Below, piece after piece: positions 7,967 to 15,779 of a stretch of 64,000 nucleotides of DNA. The stretch is taken from assembly GCF_014764305.1 (NCBI RefSeq), contig NZ_CP061703.1, forward strand, positions 571,501-635,500, given 5' to 3'. This stretch comes from Mesoflavibacter profundi (GTDB lineage: Bacteria > Bacteroidota > Bacteroidia > Flavobacteriales > Flavobacteriaceae). The notes under the pieces were generated by a model. The model saw nothing but the letters and a program-made list of their open reading frames with translations. It was not told the DNA's origin and did not search any database. The position numbers and the translations under genes are program-made. Position 1 is the stretch's first letter. Each line of letters starts with the position of its first letter.

Positions 7967-8998
7967 ATGAACGCTAACCAAAAGAAAAAACATAAGTTAT
8001 TCACTTTATTTTCAAGAAACCTTGAATACGTAAAGGAACATCCAGAAATAAGATTTAAACCTGATTTTAAAGATGGTTATATATGTCCATTATGTTTTGA
8101 AGTGTTTTTTGAAAAAGACCTTATCGATTCGGGACAGAATTTTTTAACTTTGGAAGATATTCCACCAAAATCATTAGGCGGAAAAGTAAGAGCTTTAACT
8201 TGTAAAGAATGTAATTCAGTAAGCGGACATAAATTAGACAATAATTTATTGAAAAGATTAACTGAAATCGACTTTCATTCATTCCTGCCTAATTCTGAAA
8301 CAGACACTACATTTAGTTTAAATGAGAATAAAGTAAATGGGAAAGTTAAGATAGATAAAGACGGTACTTTTATAATCAATTTAGACACCAAAAGGTCAAA
8401 TCCTAAAGAGAGTAAACAATTTATTAAAGATTTATTTCCGCCAAGAAATTTATATAGTCCAATGCATAAATTACTCAATCCTGAATTTATTGAACCTGAA
8501 TATAAATCAGAATCATTCAATTTCAAAAAAGTAGAAAAATCTGATGAAAAAAGAGCTGAAATTGCATTGTTAAGAATCGCTTATTTAAAAGCATTTAGTA
8601 TTTTAGGAAATGGATTTTTTATTAATGGTTACCTTCATAAAATACGTGAGCAAATTCAAAATCCCGATAAAGACATATTGCATCCTGTATTTTGGATAAA
8701 CTATGAATTTCCTCAGGAAATGTTAGGAGTAAACATCATAAAAGAACCAAAAGATTTGAGAAGTTTTTTAATTATTTTCAATCTTGAAACGAAAAGTTCT
8801 AAACGTCAATTTGCAATATGTTTACCAGGACCAACTGAACCTGGTTTAGAAATTTATAAAAATTTAGAAAAAAAATTATGTACTGGAAACGGATTTGTAG
8901 ATATACAAACAGAACATATTAACGAAAATGAATTATTAACAAAAAAAGGTTATGAAATGGTTGCAAATTTCCGCTGGAATAAAATAGCCAGTGCCTAA
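7967..8998 (+). CDS. HNH-like zinc-finger protein, cassette c12
   Basis: 343 residues. An N-terminal zinc module (about residues 39-90) has CPLC, then LTLEDIPPKSLGGK, then LTCKECN and SGHKLDNNL. This is the layout of HNH endonucleases of the HNH_5 type, with two CxxC pairs and the C-terminal Asn. The first His of the usual EH-xxP motif is Asp here (LEDIPP), so catalytic activity is uncertain. The remaining 250 residues are a family-specific domain. The stop codon lies in the attC13 R'' box. It could be a defence nuclease or a DNA-binding relative; cassette ends GTTAGGCAC and GTGCCTAAC match. Confidence 0.68.
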   Translation: MNANQKKKHKLFTLFSRNLEYVKEHPEIRFKPDFKDGYICPLCFEVFFEKDLIDSGQNFLTLEDIPPKSLGGKVRALTCKECNSVSGHKLDNNLLKRLTEIDFHSFLPNSETDTTFSLNENKVNGKVKIDKDGTFIINLDTKRSNPKESKQFIKDLFPPRNLYSPMHKLLNPEFIEPEYKSESFNFKKVEKSDEKRAEIALLRIAYLKAFSILGNGFFINGYLHKIREQIQNPDKDILHPVFWINYEFPQEMLGVNIIKEPKDLRSFLIIFNLETKSSKRQFAICLPGPTEPGLEIYKNLEKKLCTGNGFVDIQTEHINENELLTKKGYEMVANFRWNKIASA

Positions 8999-9125
8999 CA
9001 ATGTATAACCGCAATTACGGCGGATTCGACTACGTCCGAATCCACTCGGAATTGCTAACGTCAGTTCTTAACCGAAAATTATTAACTTTAATCCCGTAAC
9101 TGACGGTTATACGAGACCGTTGGCA
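8993..9125 (+). repeat. attC13 (class B)
   Basis: 133-bp site with R'' GCCTAAC (its TAA ends the c12 gene) and R' GTTGGCA. Confidence 0.87.
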
Positions 9126-9143
9126 ACCATTAAAAACATAATT

Positions 9144-9389
9144 ATGGAAAAATATAAAAATCTATTAACAAAAGAATTAAATAATTTCAAAATAAGAATA
9201 CCACCATCAGATGGAACTGTACACGGAAAATTGAAAAGAGCCGAGTTTATTAAAAATAATTCTGATGAAATAACCAACATAATTAATAAAGTTTATAATG
9301 ATTTTTTAAATGAAAATCCAGATGTAAACGTTTCTGAATTAAAAAATATCTCTAACGAATATTACTTGGAATTTATTAAATCGTTTTGA
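9144..9389 (+). CDS. Small hypothetical protein, cassette c13
   Basis: This 81-residue, mostly helical protein starts at ATG 9144 (an in-frame TTG exists at 9120 inside the R' box, which I consider less likely). It contains RIPPSDGTVHGKLKRAEFIKN and an asparagine-rich C-terminal helix. Its 3' end overlaps a convergent minus-strand ORF by 28 bp. Cassette ends GTTGGCAAC and GTTGCCAAC match. No family recognised. Confidence 0.6.
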   Translation: MEKYKNLLTKELNNFKIRIPPSDGTVHGKLKRAEFIKNNSDEITNIINKVYNDFLNENPDVNVSELKNISNEYYLEFIKSF

Positions 9390-9523
9390 TGTATTTTTAA
9401 TGTGTAATTAAAACCAAGTGCTTGGATTTTTTTCTCACATTTATGTATTTCTCTTAACAATAAACAAAGTTCATCTATTTTACTTTGCTCATCTTTTATT
9501 TTTTGTGTATTGAATTTCAACAT
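9362..9523 (-). CDS. Possible small antisense-oriented gene in cassette c13
   Basis: A 53-residue ORF on the minus strand (MLKFNTQKIKDEQSKIDELC...) fills the DNA between the c13 gene and attC14. The product is predicted as a coiled-coil-like helix with a CLLLREIHKC segment. It is the only plausible reverse-oriented ORF in the array's inter-gene space. The upstream DNA is very A/T-rich. It might be a regulatory partner of the 81-residue gene, or fortuitous. Confidence 0.4.
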   Translation of the reverse strand: MLKFNTQKIKDEQSKIDELCLLLREIHKCEKKIQALGFNYTLKIHQNDLINSK

Positions 9524-9563
9524 ATTATATATTTTAAATTAATAATCTGATTAATAAAACAGT

Positions 9564-9693
9564 TGCCAACAACGTGTATAATTCATTGCTTCTGATTTTC
9601 CTTACGGAAAATCCTCGCGCTGAATTATAGTTTGCTCTTTTTTCACTAATTTAGTAACCAAACACGCAACAAACTATACACAAACCGTTAGCA
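9564..9693 (+). repeat. attC14 (class E-like)
   Basis: 130-bp site, R'' TGCCAAC, R' GTTAGCA. Hairpin GATTTTCC/GGAAAATC then ACTAATTTAG. Confidence 0.84.
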
Positions 9694-9702
9694 AAAATTT
9701 GA

Positions 9703-10152
9703 ATGGAGAAACGCAAGAAAATATCATCGAACATAATATTCCGAAAATACTTTCTGTCTTGGTTTACTCTCGTATTAGCTTATATTATAACTGAATATTT
9801 CAATTTAAGTAGATTCTGGGATTATAGCACTTGGATTATTGCAATTCTAACATGTATTTTATTCATTTCACTAAAGAAAGTTGAATTCTCAAAAAATGCA
9901 ATTTACTTTGATAACAAAAGAGTAGAATATGAATCTATTACTGACCTAAAAACATTTGAAATTCAACAAAGACCTTTCTATCTATTTAAAACAAATTCCA
10001 GAAACCTATTGAATAAATACTATCTAACTCAATTAGGCGGAATTAGTTACTTTTCGATTATTAAAATTTTATTTTCTAAAAAATCGGAATCTGAATTACC
10101 TCTAGCGGAATTTCTCGATTTGTTAAGTGAAAAATCGAATATCCCAAAATAA
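9703..10152 (+). CDS. Membrane protein with PH-like cytoplasmic part, cassette c14
   Basis: 149 residues. Two transmembrane helices (about 12-32 and 40-58) are followed by a beta-rich stretch (VEFSKNAIYFDNKRVEYESITDLKTF) typical of bacterial PH-like domains, with a helical tail. This arrangement is seen in many small inner-membrane proteins of unknown function. Cassette ends GTTAGCAAAA and TTTTGCTAAC match over 10 bp. Confidence 0.65.
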   Translation: MEKRKKISSNIIFRKYFLSWFTLVLAYIITEYFNLSRFWDYSTWIIAILTCILFISLKKVEFSKNAIYFDNKRVEYESITDLKTFEIQQRPFYLFKTNSRNLLNKYYLTQLGGISYFSIIKILFSKKSESELPLAEFLDLLSEKSNIPK

Positions 10153-10169
10153 ATGAATAAAAAAACTTT

Positions 10170-10301
10170 TGCTAACAACGGCTATAATTCATTGCTTCGG
10201 AATTTCATAACTGAAATTCCTTGCAATTTTGCTATCTTTGGTTCTACAGCGGAAAATCCTCGCGGATTTTCACGCAACAAACCATAGCCAAACCGTTGTA
10301 A
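10170..10301 (+). repeat. attC15 (class H)
   Basis: 132-bp site, R'' TGCTAAC, left stem GGCTATAATT, right stem CATAGCC, R' GTTGTAA. Central TATCTTTG matches the Bacteroidota -7 consensus. Class H is shared with attC25 and attC32. Confidence 0.85.
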
Positions 10302-10322
10302 CTAATACCCAAAAAACCGCAA

Positions 10323-10856
10323 ATGGAATTTCTAATTGAACAATTTGACAATAACTTTCAGCTTTCAAAAAAAGGAGATAGTCGAATAATATTGAGCGGA
10401 AATTGGTCTTCTCTATTTGGAAAATTTAAAGCCGAAATACATCGCAATGAAAATCTCATTTATTCAATAGTCCGAAAATGGAATATTTGGAAATGGAATA
10501 TGTCTTATTTTATAGAGAACAATTACAGACAGAGCTTTATACTTACAGCAAAAAACAAATGGCATTCACTTTACGAAATGGCATTTGAAGAAAACATATA
10601 TGAACTTAAAATTCATAAAGGACGAAAGAAATCAATATTTAAAAATGGAAAGCAAATTGCCGAAATAGATGAATCACTTGTAGAAATTTTTTATCATGAT
10701 AAAATCAGAATAATTACAAATGACCAAGAAAGTATAAATGAAATATTTCTCATAATAATTTGCCTGAAAATCGGAGAGGAAAATAGTGGTGGACTTACAT
10801 TTGACTTCGGAAACATTGGAAAAACTGAACCTGTTAACGAACATTGGAGACCTTAA
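10323..10856 (+). CDS. Hypothetical protein, cassette c15 (identical copy in c25)
   Basis: This 177-residue soluble protein is predicted all-beta at the start (GDSRIILSGNWSSLFGKFKAEI) with a late hydrophobic helix (INEIFLIIICLKIGEEN). The pattern recalls tubby/LURP-one-like barrels, where a central helix sits inside a beta barrel, but this is a weak resemblance. The gene is repeated without any change I can see at 18,285-18,818. Cassette ends GTTGTAACT and AGTTACAAC match. Confidence 0.72.
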   Translation: MEFLIEQFDNNFQLSKKGDSRIILSGNWSSLFGKFKAEIHRNENLIYSIVRKWNIWKWNMSYFIENNYRQSFILTAKNKWHSLYEMAFEENIYELKIHKGRKKSIFKNGKQIAEIDESLVEIFYHDKIRIITNDQESINEIFLIIICLKIGEENSGGLTFDFGNIGKTEPVNEHWRP

Positions 10857-10871
10857 AAAACAAAGTACTAG

Positions 10872-11006
10872 TTACAACACCGTGTATAATTAATTGCTTT
10901 TTACGTGCTTACTTGCGAAAATTCCTGCGGAATTTTCTCGGGTTCGTAAAAGTTTGCTAAATTAGTTGCTTAACCACGCAACTAACCATACACAAACACG
11001 TTGTAG
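10872..11006 (+). repeat. attC16 (class E)
   Basis: 135-bp site, R'' TTACAAC, spacer AC, R' GTTGTAG. Identical to attC26 up to CGTT, after which the two diverge completely. Confidence 0.88.
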
Positions 11007-11024
11007 CACATTTGTGGAAAACCT

Positions 11025-11486
11025 ATGAAGTACAAAAATTATAAATCAGCAATTCACAATTTTTCTCATTCTTTTTTGAGCATTGACTATATGAAAAGCG
11101 GACGACTTGCTGTAAATGTACTTATTAACTTACACAAAAATGGAAAAGAAAACAAAGCGACTTTTGACTTTATAAAAAAGGAAATAAAACCAAAAGAAGC
11201 GGAAACTAAAGAAAGTAAGGAATTACTCAACGATTATTTGAATTGGTTACCTGAGCATTTCAAAAATCACAACTGTGATTTGACTAAATTAGAAAAACTT
11301 GAAGTAACAATTTGGACTGACTTTGATAAAGCTACCATACCTTTCAGAATGAATAACACAAAGGAATTTGAACTTTATTCTCTAACAAACTGGAAAGCTG
11401 ACGGAAGAGTTGAACAAACTCTTAAAATTTCTCAAACTGAATTAATAAAAGAATACTATTTGAACATTGGAATACCTGAATTATGA
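11025..11486 (+). CDS. Hypothetical protein, cassette c16 (near-identical copy in c21)
   Basis: This 153-residue protein has no signal or transmembrane segment. The sequence is helical at the start (IHNFSHSFLSIDYMKSGRLAVNVL) and more mixed later; it contains WLPEHFKNHNCDLTKLEKLEV. The copy at 15,160-15,621 differs at four residues (K2R, N to I, T to I, V to D). All four are replacements with no obvious frame damage, so both may still function. Cassette ends GTTGTAGCAC and GTGCTACAAC match over 10 bp. No family recognised. Confidence 0.7.
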   Translation: MKYKNYKSAIHNFSHSFLSIDYMKSGRLAVNVLINLHKNGKENKATFDFIKKEIKPKEAETKESKELLNDYLNWLPEHFKNHNCDLTKLEKLEVTIWTDFDKATIPFRMNNTKEFELYSLTNWKADGRVEQTLKISQTELIKEYYLNIGIPEL

Positions 11487-11500
11487 AAATAAAAAACGTG

Positions 11501-11630
11501 CTACAACAACGTTTATAGCTCATTGCGGCTGAATTTCCAATCAGAAATTCATTCTTATTCGCTATATTCGTGATACAGCGGAAAATCATAGCTGATTTTC
11601 CGCAACAAACTATACACGAACACGTTGGCA
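11501..11630 (+). repeat. attC17 (class A)
   Basis: 130-bp site, R'' CTACAAC, R' GTTGGCA. The left stem reads CGTTTATAG, one mismatch from the usual CGTGTATAG. Confidence 0.86.
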
Positions 11631-11655
11631 AACATTTAAACAAAACGAAAACTGA

Positions 11656-12450
11656 ATGGGAATATTTGACAAACTTTTTGGAACGAAAAAGAAAATTTCC
11701 GAAAATAATGAAAGTCCTGATAACACCAAATTGATTAGGTTATTGGAAAAATATGGAAAAAGTAGAACTCAAGAGAATTATGGAAAAGCAATAGAGGAAA
11801 TTATGTATGGAAACTCCATGTTAGTATTGTCATCTATAAATGATGGAGCAGCCAAAGACAATTGGGAAACTTTGGAAAAGGGTTCGACATTAAAACTTAC
11901 TTCTGTTTTCGACCAAGACGGACTGAAAGTTCTGGGAGCTTTTACGTCACCAGAAAATCTTGTAAAATGGACTGGAAAAGAGACTGAATATACCGCAATG
12001 AAAGGAAAAGATGTGGTTGACTTTTGTCAAGCACACGGTATTGACAGAGTTGTTATAGATTCAGATTTACCAACAATGTTTGTACTTGAACGAAACAGAG
12101 AAAATATTCACACAGAAACAATTCAAGAAGAAACGCAAGTTACAGTTGGAACACCAATGAAACCGATTTCAGGAAATTTATTGAAAAAATTTCAATCTAA
12201 TTTTTCTAAAGTAAGTGTGATTAAAGAAGTTTATCATTATGCAATGGTAAGAAATAATGAAAGTATTTTAATGCTTGGATTTGTGCTCGACACTTATTCA
12301 GACAATTCAAGAGCAGCTTGTATTGGAACAGTTCAAAATTCAATGGAAGGAGAGAAATTGGAATTGCCTCTTGAAATGTTTATGTTGAATGACGAAGGTT
12401 GGTTACAAACCGTAAAAGGAATTGAAGACTCGCTGATTTATAAAAAATAA
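11656..12450 (+). CDS. SseB-like two-domain protein, cassette c17
   Basis: 264 residues. After a short MGIFDKLFGTKKK start, residues about 20-140 resemble the SseB N-terminal domain (strands MLVLSSIND..., LKVLGAFTSPENLVKW, and the DFCQAHGIDRVVIDS helix-strand). Residues about 160-264 resemble SseB_C (VYHYAMVRNNESILMLGFVLD). Such proteins are enhanced-serine-sensitivity relatives, often found beside polymorphic toxin or secretion genes. Cassette ends GTTGGCAAA and TTTGCCAAC match. Cytoplasmic; partner unknown. Confidence 0.62.
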   Translation: MGIFDKLFGTKKKISENNESPDNTKLIRLLEKYGKSRTQENYGKAIEEIMYGNSMLVLSSINDGAAKDNWETLEKGSTLKLTSVFDQDGLKVLGAFTSPENLVKWTGKETEYTAMKGKDVVDFCQAHGIDRVVIDSDLPTMFVLERNRENIHTETIQEETQVTVGTPMKPISGNLLKKFQSNFSKVSVIKEVYHYAMVRNNESILMLGFVLDTYSDNSRAACIGTVQNSMEGEKLELPLEMFMLNDEGWLQTVKGIEDSLIYKK

Positions 12451-12458
12451 AAACGATT

Positions 12459-12588
12459 TGCCAACAATGGCTATAAGTAATTGCTTGGTCTCACCTACTT
12501 CTGAAATCCTCGCGGATTTTCAGTTTGGTATGTACTTGTAAAGTTAAGTGCTAACCCACGCAACTACTCATAGCCGAGACCGTTGGCA
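12459..12588 (+). repeat. attC18 (class D)
   Basis: 130-bp site, R'' TGCCAAC, left stem GGCTATAAGT, right stem CTCATAGCC, R' GTTGGCA. Class D has AAATCC..GGATTT arms and a late CACGCAAC. Confidence 0.85.
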
Positions 12589-12616
12589 AACATTTAAGGA
12601 AAATATCGAAAACATT

Positions 12617-12928
12617 ATGAATGAATTTTTTTCTGGAATAATTTTTATTGCATTTGCTCTATCTTTCTTTTCATTTGGTATTGGAATCTATATGAACCTT
12701 TGGATATATTATTCAGCAGACAAAAGTAAATATCCTTTTTTTCCTATTCTTAACCCTTTTTCATTTTACTCTTATGAATTGATGTTAAACTCAATATTTA
12801 AAATAAGTTGGAAAGTCGAAAAGCAAAACAAAAAATTAAAACAGAAATCAAATAGTTTGCGGAAATTTTCAGGAATAATGCTATTAATAACTTTAGTACT
12901 TGGAGTTTTAAGTTTAATAATCACCTAA
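12617..12928 (+). CDS. Membrane protein, first gene of cassette c18
   Basis: 103 residues from ATG 12617; the longer frame would begin inside attC18 and is rejected. Two hydrophobic helices at the start (about residues 5-30), an aromatic-rich loop (YPFFPILNPFSFYSY), a lysine-rich segment and a C-terminal helix. It is followed after 13 bp by a second membrane protein gene, making c18 a two-gene cassette whose outer ends GTTGGCAAA and TTTGCCAAC still match. Function unknown. Confidence 0.6.
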   Translation: MNEFFSGIIFIAFALSFFSFGIGIYMNLWIYYSADKSKYPFFPILNPFSFYSYELMLNSIFKISWKVEKQNKKLKQKSNSLRKFSGIMLLITLVLGVLSLIIT

Positions 12929-12941
12929 ACTGTTAACCAAA

Positions 12942-13352
12942 TTGGATAATAGCATAATCGGAATTGGAATTGCACTTGGAATTAGTTTCTTTATTCTTTA
13001 CACAAGAAAAAAGAAATGGATGAATCCAAGAATAATATGGCTGACTTGTATCGGACTTTTGGCGTTAGGGATTTTTGGACTGTTAACTTCTAAAACTGAA
13101 TTCAGGAATGACCGAATTATGTATTTCGGATTTTGTGTACCATTAATCTACTGGATTTTTGACCGAATTTTTAAGCGGATTAGTGAAAATATCCATAAAA
13201 GAGATTTCATACTTTTTATGAGATATTCGAACGAAATAAATGATGGTTTTGGAGCAAAAAATCCACACGTAAAAGAATCTGACAAATTATTTTCATTCGG
13301 ACTTTTAATCATAATTGTAGCCACTTTATTAATCGGAATTAAAGTTATTTGA
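12942..13352 (+). CDS. Membrane protein, second gene of cassette c18
   Basis: 136 residues, most likely starting at TTG 12942. Four hydrophobic helices (about 4-20, 28-48, 60-75 and 115-134) with a charged loop containing HKRDFILFMRYSNE. The small gap to the preceding gene and matched cassette ends imply co-transport and perhaps co-function. The sequence CTGTTAACC between the genes might be a scar of a lost site, but the match is too short to claim. Confidence 0.55.
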   Translation: MDNSIIGIGIALGISFFILYTRKKKWMNPRIIWLTCIGLLALGIFGLLTSKTEFRNDRIMYFGFCVPLIYWIFDRIFKRISENIHKRDFILFMRYSNEINDGFGAKNPHVKESDKLFSFGLLIIIVATLLIGIKVI

Positions 13353-13367
13353 AAATATAAAACGATT

Positions 13368-13497
13368 TGCCAACAACGTGTATAGCTCATTGCGGCTGAA
13401 TTTCCTATCGGAAATTCATTCTTATTCGCTATATTCGTGATACAACGGAAAATCATAGCTGATTTTCCGCAACAAACTATACACGAACACGTTGTGC
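13368..13497 (+). repeat. attC19 (class A)
   Basis: 130-bp site, R'' TGCCAAC, R' GTTGTGC. Standard class A stems and hairpins. Confidence 0.87.
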
Positions 13498-13509
13498 GTA
13501 ATTAGAAAA

Positions 13510-14331
13510 ATGAACGATATTACAATAAACAGATTTGAAAATAAACCAGATTTCGTTTCTGATTTAGCCAATTTTGACAATTCTAAAACGGAATTGCATA
13601 TCCGTGCGGATGTAAAAAATCGAAAACTCTTAAATGAACTGAATATTGAAAAACTTTGGTTAATTGGAGCGAAAGAAAAAGATATCGAACAGATTTTTTC
13701 TATTCATCAACCAAAATATGTAAGTCTTTATCAATTTCTTGCAAAAGATTTAAGTTGTTTAGAACAGCTAGATAAATGCGAAACTCTAATTACGGAATGG
13801 AATACAAAAGCAACTAAACTTTGGAATATTCAATCTAACCAAAATTTGAGAAAACTAGCGATTAGAGATTATTCAAAAATTTCTGATTTGTCAAAATTGG
13901 AGAAAGCCACTCAAATAAAAAGCTTGTCCTTAGATGGCGGAATTGACAAAAAATTAAAAGTTGACAGTTTAAATCCACTTTCAAAATTGACACAATTGGA
14001 ATATTTGCGATTAACTAATATAAAAGTTGCTGACGAATCTCTTGAACCGATTTCACATTTGAGAAATTTAAAAAAACTTGAAGTTTCCAACCAATTTCCG
14101 ACAAAGGAATACGCATATCTATCAGTTAAATTAACCGAAACTGAATGTTCAATGTTTAGACCTTCTCACGAAGTTGAAATAAAAGATGCAAACGGAAAGT
14201 TGGTTTATGACAGAATGATTATCGGAAAAAGAAAACCATTTCTATTGTCGACTAAAGACCAAAATCGCATAGAGAAATACGAAAAGGAATTTGAAAAACT
14301 AAAAAATAACTACGCACAACAATGGCTATAA
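13510..14331 (+). CDS. Leucine-rich-repeat-like protein, cassette c19
   Basis: 273 residues from ATG 13510 (a TTG start inside the R' box is less likely). Residues about 95-205 contain irregular leucine-rich repeats (LRKLAIRDYSKISDLSKLEKAT, QLEYLRLTNIKV, LRNLKKLEVSN), which usually form protein-binding solenoids. No signal peptide, so cytoplasmic. The stop codon lies in the left stem of attC20, giving the tail YAQQWL. Cassette ends GTTGTGCGTA and TACGCACAAC match over 10 bp. Confidence 0.72.
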   Translation: MNDITINRFENKPDFVSDLANFDNSKTELHIRADVKNRKLLNELNIEKLWLIGAKEKDIEQIFSIHQPKYVSLYQFLAKDLSCLEQLDKCETLITEWNTKATKLWNIQSNQNLRKLAIRDYSKISDLSKLEKATQIKSLSLDGGIDKKLKVDSLNPLSKLTQLEYLRLTNIKVADESLEPISHLRNLKKLEVSNQFPTKEYAYLSVKLTETECSMFRPSHEVEIKDANGKLVYDRMIIGKRKPFLLSTKDQNRIEKYEKEFEKLKNNYAQQWL

Positions 14332-14444
14332 GTAATTGCTTGTTCTCGCCCACTTCTGAAAATCCTCGCGGATTTTCAGTTTGGTGTGTACTTGCTAAGT
14401 TAAGTGCTAAACCACGCAACTACTCATAGCCGAGACCGTTACCA
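14314..14444 (+). repeat. attC20 (class D)
   Basis: 131-bp site, R'' GCACAAC, R' GTTACCA. Left stem GGCTATAAG provides the TAA that stops the c19 gene. Confidence 0.86.
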
Positions 14445-14456
14445 CACATTTGAGAA

Positions 14457-14984
14457 ATGACGCAAAAACAACGAAAAATCTTCTATCCAACAATATTCTT
14501 TTTTGGTGCGATTTTAATGATTTTCCAAATAAAAATATATCGGAATACAATAATTGATTTGATAATTCCAATTGGGATTATAATAGTAATCGGAATTATA
14601 GCCTTCATTCTTGATTTTAAGAACTATAAAAAGACTTATGACTATAGTGGAATTGGACTTTATCTATATTCGATTATGCATTATATAATCGGATTTGGAT
14701 TTATTGTTTGTTCAATCTTTATGCTAACTAATTATTACTTTGCTGACCAAAATGTAAAAACTGAATCTTATAAAATTATTGACAGAACTTGGCTTCCTGA
14801 AAGAGTTGGAAAAACAGGTTCTGAAAAACAACCAGTTTTCACAATAAAATATAAAGGAAAAAGAAAAGAATTAGTTTTCTATTCTCAATTCTATGAGAAA
14901 ATGAATTCATATAACACTGTTGAATTTGAAACACGTAAAGGTTTTTTCGGATTTGACATTTTAGAAAATAAAAAACTGAATTAA
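14457..14984 (+). CDS. Membrane protein with extracytoplasmic beta domain, cassette c20
   Basis: 175 residues. Four hydrophobic helices (about 9-25, 33-53, 66-80 and 82-98) are followed by a beta-rich domain with FTIKYKGKRKELVFYSQF, resembling DUF3592-type domains. ATG follows the conserved leader ACATTTGAGAA. Cassette ends GTTACCACAC and GTGTGGTAAC match over 10 bp. Function unknown. Confidence 0.65.
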   Translation: MTQKQRKIFYPTIFFFGAILMIFQIKIYRNTIIDLIIPIGIIIVIGIIAFILDFKNYKKTYDYSGIGLYLYSIMHYIIGFGFIVCSIFMLTNYYFADQNVKTESYKIIDRTWLPERVGKTGSEKQPVFTIKYKGKRKELVFYSQFYEKMNSYNTVEFETRKGFFGFDILENKKLN

Positions 14985-15008
14985 AAACAACTACGTAATA
15001 AAAACGTG

Positions 15009-15141
15009 TGGTAACAACGTGTATGATTAATTGCTTGGTTTTACACTACTTACGAATATTCCTGCGGAATATTCTATTTGGTTTTTATTTGCTAAATTAG
15101 GTGCTTAAACACGCAACTAACCATACACAAACACGTTGTAG
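15009..15141 (+). repeat. attC21 (class E)
   Basis: 133-bp site, R'' TGGTAAC, R' GTTGTAG. Hairpin GAATATTCC/GGAATATTC. Confidence 0.85.
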
Positions 15142-15159
15142 CACATTTGTGGAAAACCT

Positions 15160-15621
15160 ATGAGGTACAAAAATTATAAATCAGCAATTCACAATTTTTC
15201 TCATTCTTTTTTGAGCATTGACTATATGAAAAGCGGACGACTTGCTGTAAATGTACTTATTAACTTACATAAAATTGGAAAAGAAAACAAAGCGACTTTT
15301 GACTTTATAAAAAAGGAAATAAAACCAAAAGAAGCGGAAACTAAAGAAAGTAAGGAATTACTCAACGATTATTTGAATTGGTTACCTGAGCATTTCAAAA
15401 ATCACAACTGTGATTTGACTAAATTAGAAAAACTTGAAGTAACAATTTGGACTGACTTTGATAAAGCTATCATACCTTTCAGAATGAATAACACAAAGGA
15501 ATTTGAACTTTATTCTCTAACAAACTGGAAAGCTGACGGAAGAGATGAACAAACTCTTAAAATTTCTCAAACTGAATTAATAAAAGAATACTATTTGAAC
15601 ATTGGAATACCTGAATTATGA
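15160..15621 (+). CDS. Hypothetical protein, cassette c21 (diverged copy of c16)
   Basis: Second copy of the 153-residue c16 protein, differing at four residues. The copies share the tag GTAGCAC and an almost identical own attC, but the following cassette differs (c17 versus c22), and the sequences part at CGTT. The few substitutions indicate an older duplication than the unchanged c15/c25 and c24/c31 pairs. Confidence 0.72.
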   Translation: MRYKNYKSAIHNFSHSFLSIDYMKSGRLAVNVLINLHKIGKENKATFDFIKKEIKPKEAETKESKELLNDYLNWLPEHFKNHNCDLTKLEKLEVTIWTDFDKAIIPFRMNNTKEFELYSLTNWKADGRDEQTLKISQTELIKEYYLNIGIPEL

Positions 15622-15635
15622 AAATAAAAAACGTG

Positions 15636-15765
15636 CTACAACAACGTTTATAGCTCATTGCGGCTGAATTTCCTATCGGAAATTCATTCTTATTCGCTAT
15701 ATTAGTGATACAACGGAAAATCATAGCTGATTTTCCGCAACAAACTATACACGAACACGTTAGCC
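15636..15765 (+). repeat. attC22 (class A)
   Basis: 130-bp site, R'' CTACAAC, R' GTTAGCC. Shares the unusual CGTTTATAG left stem with attC17, as expected for duplicate cassettes. Central TATATTAG. Confidence 0.87.
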
Positions 15766-15779
15766 ACAAGCTGAAAAAA

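Noticed and set aside
12929-12941. GTTAACC between the two c18 genes as a relic attC core
   Set aside because: Seven bases with no stem or second core nearby; expected by chance in this A/T-rich DNA.
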